From NCBI GenBank assembly GCA_029060585.1, contig JAIDTS010000409.1:1-5527 (forward strand): a DNA stretch of 5,527 nucleotides, read 5' to 3'. Below are positions 1-4,383 of this stretch, in pieces. The stretch is from Muribaculaceae bacterium (lineage in GTDB: Bacteria > Bacteroidota > Bacteroidia > Bacteroidales > Muribaculaceae). Positions within the stretch are counted from its first letter, which is position 1. Every line of letters starts with the position of its first letter. The position numbers were made by a program, and so were the translations under genes. Under the pieces are notes generated by a model. That model worked only from the letters and a program-made list of their open reading frames with translations. It was not told where the DNA came from and searched no databases.

Positions 1-162
1 GAAGATGGAAAAAGCTACTTATGTATGTGAGATTATCGAAAAAAATTCTTAACTTTGTGGCGGGGTAAGATATTATGGACCGGATATTTATAATGGCGTG
101 TTTTGAGATAGAACTTGCCTGGGTAACATAAAGATATGAAAATGATGAATCCAGTAAAATCA
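1..162. other. AT-rich region left of the IS remnant, no supportable gene
   Basis: I see no convincing gene here. One frame is open from the left edge to a TAA at 50-52, and could be the last residues of a gene that starts outside the window, but it is far too short to assign. TAACTTTG at 50-57 fits the Bacteroidota -7 pattern TAnnTTTG, but there is no good TTTG 19-21 bases upstream. Composition is AT-rich like the IS remnant that follows. Confidence 0.4.
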
Positions 163-176
163 TTAGTGTCCACTAA
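163..176. repeat. Probable left end of the IS remnant (TTAGTG-TC-CACTAA)
   Basis: TTAGTG (163-168) and CACTAA (171-176) are perfect inverted 6-mers two bases apart, followed by an A-rich run. The position, about 75 bases upstream of the transposase promoter, is where the left end of an IS4-type element would be expected. No matching right end exists in the window, because the rest of the element is missing, so the exact boundary cannot be fixed. Confidence 0.4.
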
Positions 177-228
177 AAAATCATAAGAGCACTTTGAAAT
201 TGTTGAGATTCAATTTGTTGTGAATAAA

Positions 229-259
229 TTTGGAGTCAACGGATTTGATTTTATCTTTG
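229..259 (+). promoter_or_regulatory. Bacteroidota-type promoter (TTTG-N19-TATCTTTG)
   Basis: The -33 element TTTG lies at 229-232 and the -7 element TATCTTTG at 252-259, 19 bases apart. This is an exact fit to the known Bacteroides housekeeping consensus TTTG-N19-21-TAnnTTTG. Transcription would start near 265-267, just inside a small hairpin (CGGTC 260-264 / GACCG 272-276). It sits where the native promoter of the IS transposase should be. With the transposase destroyed, the next gene on this strand is the BNR_4 protein at 459, which would then have a leader of about 190 bases. Confidence 0.65.
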
Positions 260-278
260 CGGTCAGAATCAGACCGTT

Positions 279-395
279 ATAAATAAAGACAGATACGTTT
301 TCGCCCAATTAGTCCAGTTCTTGGATCGTAATCACTTCAATTATTTAGTACGTAAGTATGACGGTGACAAGTATGTGAAAAGCTATACTTGTTGA
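279..395 (+). pseudogene. IS4-type transposase, N-terminal fragment (DUF4372-like)
   Basis: Read from 279, the frame gives INKDRYVFAQLVQFLDRNHF, then a stretch ending KYVKSYTC, then TGA at 393-395. This matches the N-terminal DUF4372-type region of Bacteroidota IS4-family transposases, which normally begins with M and has an FxQLxxFL motif, a YxGDxxVKxF segment and then TCW followed by Q and F. The first codon is ATA where ATG is expected, and TGA stands where the conserved Trp (TGG) should be. After that the similarity ends, so the catalytic DDE domain is absent. It is therefore a non-functional left-end remnant about 38 codons long. Recognition is from recalled family sequences, not a search. 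Confidence 0.75.
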
Positions 396-398
396 GGA

Positions 399-414
399 GA
401 TGCCGTCAGGCATC
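399..414 (+). promoter_or_regulatory. Hairpin GATGCC-GTCA-GGCATC in the leader of the BNR_4 gene
   Basis: A perfect 6-bp stem with a GTCA loop begins four bases after the stop of the transposase remnant and ends 45 bases before the BNR_4 ATG. No T-run follows; the downstream bases are A-rich, so an intrinsic terminator on this strand is unlikely. It could be an mRNA leader structure or mark the junction where the IS was cut. Confidence 0.4.
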
Positions 415-458
415 AGCTACATAAAAAAGAAGTCTTGACAGTAAAAAAAAAATACAGC

Positions 459-1766
459 ATGAAATCAATAAATATCTATTTGATTGCGGTTGCCGTGGCT
501 TTCGGCAGTATGATGTCATGGGGAAAGACCCCCGAGGGTAGGCTTGTCAATGTAGGCGACGGGTATGCTGCTACGTCGGTCAATACCACGGTCTTCAGGG
601 GAAGTTCTCTGGCCACACACGGCGACACGCAGTATATCGCCTACTATGACAGGGACGGATATGTGACACTGGGCAAGAGAAAGCTCGGAACCGATGACTG
701 GACGCTGCACCGGACTCAATACAAAGGGAAAGTGACCGACGGACACAATGTGATCAGCATCGGAGTGGACGGCGACGGATACCTCCATGCCTCCTTCGAC
801 CATCATGGCAATCCTCTCCGCTACGCCAGGTCAGTGGCTCCCGGAAGCCTTGAACTTGGCGCACCTCTGTCGATGACAGGCACTGACGAGCAGGATGTCA
901 CCTATCCTGAGTTTTATACTCTGGCCGATGGCGACATGATCTTTGCCTACCGTTCCGGGGCATCGGGACGGGGAAATCTGGTGCTCAACAGATACAATAC
1001 CAAAGAAGGGAAATGGAGCCGTGTCCACGATGTGCTGATCGACGGCGAGGGGGAGCGCAACGCCTATTGGCAGATGTTTACCGACCCGAAGGGCACGCTG
1101 CATCTCTCATGGGTATGGCGCGAGACCTGGCTTGTTGAGACCAACCATGACCTTTGCTACGCGAAGTCGGACGACGGCGGCAAGACTTGGAAGCGCAGCG
1201 ACGGAAGCCTGTATGAGCTTCCAATCACGCTCGCTTCCGCTGAGAGGGCATGGGAAATACCGCAGAACTCCGAACTCATCAATCAAACCAGCATGACTGC
1301 CGACGCCAATGGAAATCCCTTCATAGCCACCTACTGGCGAGATCAGGACAGCGATACCCCTCAGTACCGTCTGGTATGGCACGACGGTAAGAAATGGAAT
1401 ATGAGCAAGGTCGGCGAGCGACATACCCCCTTCTCCCTCTCCGGTGGAGGCACAAAGATGATACCTATAGCACGTCCCCGTATCGTATCTGACGGGAAGA
1501 AGGCATGCTATATCTTCCGCGATGAGGAGCGGGGAAGCAAGGTGAGCGTCGCGTATACTCCAAAATTGGGAAAGAAGGAATGGAGCGTGACCGACCTGAC
1601 CGACTTCAGCGTCGATGCCTGGGAGCCTTCGCACGACCTCAACCTCTGGAACGACAGACGGCAACTGCACGTCTTCGTGCAACCAAGTCATCAGGGCGAC
1701 GGGGAGAAGGTATCCGATATCGGAAACACTGTGGAACCTGTCTATGTATTGGAAATAGGATTCTGA
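459..1766 (+). CDS. Secreted BNR_4 beta-propeller protein, probable polysaccharide lyase
   Basis: The ATG at 459 gives 435 residues. I prefer it over the in-frame TTG at 435 because the A-rich leader suits Bacteroidota and the protein opens directly with a signal peptide (basic start, hydrophobic residues ~4-20, likely cleavage after SWG near residue 22, no lipobox Cys). The mature part resembles the BNR_4 family: DGHN at 94-97, FDHHG at 113-117, TYPEFY at 148-153, YRSGASGRG at 164-172, RNAYWQ at 200-205, SWVWRE at 217-222, an Asp-box SDDGGKTW at 237-244 and SGGGT near 328-332. The fold is a seven-bladed propeller shared with ulvan lyases (PL24, PL25) and rhamnose-glucuronate-cleaving enzymes. 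The pair H96 and H115/H116 is spaced like the two catalytic His of those lyases. Exact substrate is unknown; a rhamnose- and uronate-containing glycan is an inference. It appears complete. Its promoter may come from the IS remnant upstream. Confidence 0.85.
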   Translation: MKSINIYLIAVAVAFGSMMSWGKTPEGRLVNVGDGYAATSVNTTVFRGSSLATHGDTQYIAYYDRDGYVTLGKRKLGTDDWTLHRTQYKGKVTDGHNVISIGVDGDGYLHASFDHHGNPLRYARSVAPGSLELGAPLSMTGTDEQDVTYPEFYTLADGDMIFAYRSGASGRGNLVLNRYNTKEGKWSRVHDVLIDGEGERNAYWQMFTDPKGTLHLSWVWRETWLVETNHDLCYAKSDDGGKTWKRSDGSLYELPITLASAERAWEIPQNSELINQTSMTADANGNPFIATYWRDQDSDTPQYRLVWHDGKKWNMSKVGERHTPFSLSGGGTKMIPIARPRIVSDGKKACYIFRDEERGSKVSVAYTPKLGKKEWSVTDLTDFSVDAWEPSHDLNLWNDRRQLHVFVQPSHQGDGEKVSDIGNTVEPVYVLEIGF

Positions 1767-1821
1767 ATACCTGAAAGTTGGCCGCAAGCGAATACGTCAG
1801 GATGCTCGAGAAGCGAGGGAT

Positions 1822-3153
1822 TCAGAGGAGAGGAACGCGCAGGGAGAGCAGGCGGATGAAGTCGTCGAAGGAGCGGAGGATGTCGAGCAGCGAGGTCTGC
1901 GTCGCCTCGTTCTGCTGGGCGAAGAGGGTGCCGCTCGTGGAGTTCGCCACGAGCTTTCCCTGAAGCGTCGGGGAAACGCCGCTGATGTCCTCGAGCATCT
2001 GAATCTCGATCTTCAGGAGATCGGCTATGCCGATATTGGTGGAATTGGAACTCACCTGCGTCGGCATCGGCACTCCGGGCCTGGCACGGTAGGGAATCAC
2101 GCCGTTAAACTGCGCCCATTCCCTCGCTACATCCTGAAGGTCCATGCCTGTCGGAAGGGATTCGTCGGGAAAAAGAAGCACTCCCTTCGCGCTGGAGCGC
2201 ATGATCAGGTCGTAGAGCGAGATCAGACGGTTTACGAATCGCTGCTGGTCGATGATGTCGCTGACGTAGGAGTGCACCTCGCCGTCCAGAAAGGGATAGG
2301 CCTTGAAGACGTAGGGATGACGCTCCTTGAGTCCGCTCTCGCGCAGCAAGGTGCCGTCTGGCGCGAACCATGAGCAGCGCCAGCCCGACCTGGAGATGAG
2401 TCTTAAGTCTTCAGTCTTTAGTCTTAAGTCTTCAGTGTTAAGTCTTGAGAAAGCGGACTCTATCGGAAGGATCCGGAGGGTGGCCGCATCCTCGTCGTGG
2501 ATCATGGCGAAGATATGCGTCTCCTTGTGCCAGACCTCCGTGATGCGGCAACCGTCTGAGCCGCGCTCTCTGCCGCCGTATATCTCGGTGATACGCCGGC
2601 AGTCGTCGGTCGTCTTGCAGAATTTCTCCATCAACGTGAGCAACCCCACTCTGTGCACCTCCCCTATCAGGTCTACGTCGCGCCCCCTCGGGTCGTAGCC
2701 TTCGGAGTGGAAGAAGAAGTTGTCGGGAGTGACCGGGAGGATGTGTCCGTCGGAGACCTTTACGGCCACCATTCCCGAGATCAGGAATTCCTCAAGCAGA
2801 CGAGGGGCGAGTTCATCCATTGCGTTATCCGCAAACCACCGCCGCAACTTCCTGTTTGCTTCCCTTAGGGCTTGCCCCCTTAGCTCAGTCTCCCGGGAGT
2901 CTAACCTCGGGATCTTGTACCGGCTCCTGTAAAGCCCTACTACATTGCGCAGTATTCGGCGGAGTATGTTGTTCTTAAGCGGCTCCTGACCGTTGCGGCG
3001 CATGAACTCGCCCTCGGTCATTCGTCCGAGCGAAGTGTCTATACGGTCTTCCCACTGTCCGCCGTAGACGTAGCGTTTGCATCGAGCGCGATCGGCGCGG
3101 AAGGCGTCCATGCGGCCCCATGCCGTCGACGCCTTGCTGAATATCCCTGCCAT
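1822..3153 (-). CDS. Orphan phage-portal-like protein with in-frame heptamer repeats
   Basis: The ATG at 3153 (MAGIFSKAST) gives 443 residues. The in-frame ATG at 3189 would put the start upstream of, and overlapping, a TATCTTTG element, so the shorter form is likelier. I recognise it as similar to portal proteins of Bacteroidales phages: GGQWEDRI at 31-38, the LKNNILRRILRNVVGLYRSR helix at 59-78, a 'PVTPDNFFF' segment near 140, and DISGVSPTLQGK at 389-400 followed by SGTLFAQQNEATQTSLLDIL. Portals form the dodecameric ring through which phage DNA enters the capsid. No terminase, capsid or tail gene is adjacent. The protein ends soon after SFDDFIR, where the phage portals I recall carry on further, so the C-terminus looks truncated. 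Residues ~238-253 (LNTEDLRLKTEDLRLI) are encoded by a 7-bp tandem array. It may be a decaying prophage gene or a domesticated one. The family call rests on recalled similarity. Confidence 0.6.
   Translation of the reverse strand: MAGIFSKASTAWGRMDAFRADRARCKRYVYGGQWEDRIDTSLGRMTEGEFMRRNGQEPLKNNILRRILRNVVGLYRSRYKIPRLDSRETELRGQALREANRKLRRWFADNAMDELAPRLLEEFLISGMVAVKVSDGHILPVTPDNFFFHSEGYDPRGRDVDLIGEVHRVGLLTLMEKFCKTTDDCRRITEIYGGRERGSDGCRITEVWHKETHIFAMIHDEDAATLRILPIESAFSRLNTEDLRLKTEDLRLISRSGWRCSWFAPDGTLLRESGLKERHPYVFKAYPFLDGEVHSYVSDIIDQQRFVNRLISLYDLIMRSSAKGVLLFPDESLPTGMDLQDVAREWAQFNGVIPYRARPGVPMPTQVSSNSTNIGIADLLKIEIQMLEDISGVSPTLQGKLVANSTSGTLFAQQNEATQTSLLDILRSFDDFIRLLSLRVPLL
2399..2447 (+). repeat. Seven tandem AGTCTTN heptamers inside the portal-like gene
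   Basis: Units on the + strand are AGTCTTA, AGTCTTC, AGTCTTT, AGTCTTA, AGTCTTC, AGTGTTA and AGTCTTG, with one mismatch in the sixth. Three units make 21 bases, so on the coding (-) strand they read as a seven-residue repeat, TEDLRLK/TEDLRLI. The other two frames of that strand meet TAA or TGA inside the array. Loss or gain of one unit would shift the frame. The same unit occurs at 3222-3235, 3609-3615 and 3958-3978. Confidence 0.9.
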
Positions 3154-3175
3154 AATGAAAAAATGTTTTTTTCGG

Positions 3176-3183
3176 CAAAGATA
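3176..3183 (-). promoter_or_regulatory. Possible -7 element (TATCTTTG) of the portal-like gene
   Basis: On the minus strand TATCTTTG fits TAnnTTTG exactly, 22 bases before the ATG at 3153, with an A/T-rich stretch between. I do not find TTTG 19-21 bases further upstream; that stretch is G-rich. So only half of the Bacteroidota promoter consensus is present. If used, transcription would start near 3169, which excludes the longer start at 3189. Confidence 0.35.
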
Positions 3184-3221
3184 CCGCATAGAACGCTCCC
3201 CCGCCCCTTATCCATAGAATC

Positions 3222-3235
3222 AGTCTTCAGTCTTC
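3222..3235 (+). repeat. Two AGTCTTC heptamers upstream of the portal-like gene
   Basis: AGTCTTC occurs twice in tandem (3222-3228 and 3229-3235), followed by AG. It is the same unit as the array at 2399-2447 and lies about 70 bases upstream of the start of the portal-like gene. Confidence 0.7.
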
Positions 3236-3312
3236 AGATAGGCTTCGCAGTATGGGGTGGCATCACGGTGGGGAGCGATCTCCGAGCGCGACCGGCAGTC
3301 AGCAGGAAGCCA

Positions 3313-3699
3313 CTCTGCGCGAGATTCCACCGCCGACTGGATCCGCGTGAGCGAGCGTAGCGATGCTCAGCCACGAATCTGCGTCTGGCAAGCGTCTGAA
3401 TCATACCGAAATATAAAAGATCCGCGAAAATCCGGCCATATCGGCGAAGCTGGCGGCGCGAAGCGCTTCGCCATCAGCGTTGCTTTAGATTCTTTTTATA
3501 TCTTGGATGAGAAAGGAGGGGCAGGCAACGCTGATCGGCTGCGGGCTTTGCCCTGCCGGGGGCGCTGACGTGGCCGGATGGAACGCGGATTTTTTTCTTT
3601 TGTCATTGAGTCTTAAGAAGCATGTCGAGGGCCAGGCCCACGCTGATACGTCATTGAGCCTGGCTTCGCCGGCTGTCGCGGATTTGATCTCGCGCAAAG
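3313..3699. repeat. Two diverged ~170-bp repeat copies in inverted orientation
   Basis: Arm 1 is 3313-3483 and arm 2 is 3525-3699 read on the other strand, with a ~41-base centre. Three blocks match in the same order. The outer block is CTCTGCGCGAGAT (3313-3325) against CTTTGCGCGAGAT (3699-3687). The middle block is ATCCGCG plus TCCGGCCA (3420-3438) against the same words at 3590-3571. The inner block is ATCAGCGTTGC (3473-3483) against 3535-3525. Outer-to-middle spacing is 107 and 109 bases, and middle-to-inner spacing is 53 and 55. Sequence between the blocks is only weakly alike. The constant spacing argues for two old copies of one element rather than chance words. Confidence 0.6.
3458..3471. 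repeat. 14-bp perfect palindrome GCGAAGCGCTTCGC
   Basis: A perfectly self-complementary 14-mer lies inside arm 1 of the large inverted repeat, just before its inner block. It is not perfect in the other arm. It could be a dimeric protein-binding site, or simply a product of the GCGAAGC-type words frequent in this region. Confidence 0.5.
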
Positions 3700-3714
3700 G
3701 GGCTGAGGGCTCGC
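3687..3714 (-). repeat. Dispersed repeat copy, inverted relative to 3898-3926
   Basis: Read on the minus strand, this 28-base block matches 3898-3926 with one substitution and one single-base deletion (GCGAGCCCTCA, then GCCCCT, then TGCGCGAGAT). It overlaps the outer end of the large inverted repeat, and shows that the repeat family reaches beyond the 3313 copy on that side. Confidence 0.7.
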
Positions 3715-3748
3715 TGAGCAATTCATTCTAATCGCCGATTCGGCACTC

Positions 3749-3860
3749 GGAAGCAAAGGGCGCAGAGGCTCGCTCGCTGCGCTCCGCATTGCAGGAATGG
3801 GGCAGCCGATGGTAACTTTACGCGAGCGTCAGCGAGAGAAGCTCTGCGCGCTTTGCTCCC
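3749..3860. repeat. Imperfect 39-bp inverted repeat with a 34-base loop
   Basis: Arms are 3749-3787 and 3822-3860. Without gaps, 29 of 39 positions match after reverse complementing; allowing one gap near the loop improves it. The best core is CTCTGCGC followed by CTTTGCT. The arms share words with the CTCTGCGCGAGATT repeat family nearby. An RNA from either strand could fold into a long imperfect hairpin; there is no T-run suggesting a terminator. Confidence 0.55.
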
Positions 3861-3913
3861 TCTTCGAAGGATGCGCCCGACGAATGATGATGACTCCGCG
3901 AGCCCTCATGCCC

Positions 3914-3934
3914 CTCTGCGCGAGATTCCACCGC
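3914..3934 (+). repeat. Exact 21-bp direct copy of 3313-3333
   Basis: This block, core CTCTGCGCGAGATTCC, is identical to 3313-3333, about 600 bases away. The sequence diverges soon after it on the right, where the heptamer repeats at 3958 begin. Confidence 0.85.
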
Positions 3935-3957
3935 TGGCTACGCGGCTCTCAGTCTCT

Positions 3958-3978
3958 GAAGACTCAAGACTTAAGACT
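3958..3978 (-). repeat. Three AGTCTTN heptamers at the 3' end of the mutarotase gene
   Basis: On the minus strand the units are AGTCTTA, AGTCTTG and AGTCTTC. The first unit plus the next base supplies the last Ser codon (TCT) and the stop (TAA, 3973-3971) of the mutarotase gene. Beside it, AGTCT (3951-3955) and AGACT (3960-3964) can form a small 5-bp hairpin just beyond the gene end; no T-run follows, so a terminator role is weak. Confidence 0.8.
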
Positions 3979-4363
3979 CATAGAGATGGAACATACGGTC
4001 CATCAGCTGCCACTTTTGGTCGGATGTTGCGTCGGGATCGCAGCCCTGGAAACGCGCCACGTAGGCTTCCCACTCCCCCTGCCTCGGCAGGGTAGCCAGA
4101 CGTGCCATAGCCTCATCCCAGTCGAAGTCGAGCGGGGTCTCGACTATCATGGTCAGTATGTTGCCGTGGATGTAGATCTCCATCTCAAGGATTCCCACCT
4201 GGCGGATTCCATCCGCAATCTCCTTCCAGGCGTTTTCTTCGGCATGGCATTGCCTGTAGAGCCTCTGCAGCTCCGGATCCTCGCTGATGGTCAGCGTCTG
4301 CACATATCGCTTGGTCGGCATCCCAAAGTCCTTGACGGGATAACCGGTTTTCGGCGTTATCAT
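3971..4363 (-). CDS. L-rhamnose mutarotase-like protein (RhaM/DUF718 family)
   Basis: The ATG at 4363 gives 130 residues (MITPKTGYPVKDFGMPTKRY...). An in-frame GTG lies three codons upstream. A later Met (MPTKRY) would match the usual ~105-residue family core, but I recall the GYPVKDFG-type lead as conserved in Bacteroidales members, so I keep the longer form. Family features, numbered from this ATG: KRYVQTLTI at 18-26, YRQCH at 36-40 with the His at the family's catalytic position, GIRQVGILEMEIYIHGN at 52-68, ETPLDFDWDEAM at 75-86, LATLPRQGEWEAYVARFQGCDP at 89-110, and a KWQLMDRMFHLY tail. RhaM interconverts alpha and beta anomers of L-rhamnose in the cytoplasm; relatives act on L-fucose, and the sequence does not decide between them. 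It follows the dehydrogenase gene by 20 bases and is probably co-transcribed. Its stop codon lies in a heptamer repeat. Confidence 0.88.
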   Translation of the reverse strand: MITPKTGYPVKDFGMPTKRYVQTLTISEDPELQRLYRQCHAEENAWKEIADGIRQVGILEMEIYIHGNILTMIVETPLDFDWDEAMARLATLPRQGEWEAYVARFQGCDPDATSDQKWQLMDRMFHLYES

Positions 4364-4383
4364 CGTTTTCACCGTTATCAGCG

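Larger units (their letters stand above)
3190..3970. other. Repeat-built intergenic region without a supportable gene
   Basis: About 780 bases. Several short frames are open but none gives a recognisable or composition-consistent protein. The sequence is a patchwork of related blocks in both orientations: a core CTCTGCGCGAGATTCC at 3313, the same core inverted at 3687-3699 and direct again at 3914; an inverted pair at 3749-3787 / 3822-3860; and heptamer units at 3222, 3609 and 3958. No tRNA, rRNA or CRISPR structure is visible. Confidence 0.6.

Noticed and set aside
5..52. Short frame with ATG at 5 and TAA at 50-52
   Set aside because: Only 15 codons, no recognisable content and the left side is cut off; it could be the tail of an upstream gene but cannot be supported.
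50..57. TAACTTTG as a promoter -7 element
   Set aside because: It fits TAnnTTTG but lacks a TTTG at the right distance upstream, and no gene begins soon after it.
435..458. TTG start for the BNR_4 gene, eight codons upstream
   Set aside because: The ATG at 459 follows an A-rich leader and opens directly with a normal signal peptide; TTG starts are rare in this phylum. It remains possible, since KKK would extend the basic n-region.
1107..1787. 226-codon open frame on the minus strand opposite the BNR_4 gene
   Set aside because: It overlaps a well-recognised gene entirely, and its translation resembles no family; it is an antisense shadow.
1767..1821. Bidirectional terminator between the convergent genes
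   Set aside because: CCTGA (1771-1775) and TCAGG (1797-1801) could pair, but the stem is only 5 bp with a 21-base loop and no T-run; too weak to call.
3257..3568. 103-codon open frame in the repeat region
   Set aside because: It runs through one arm of the inverted repeat and its palindrome; the translation is low-complexity and unrecognisable.
3190..3970. CRISPR array, retron or diversity-generating element as the explanation of the repeat region
   Set aside because: Repeats are not evenly spaced direct copies, no Cas or reverse transcriptase gene is present, and there is no template/variable repeat pair with adenine-specific changes.
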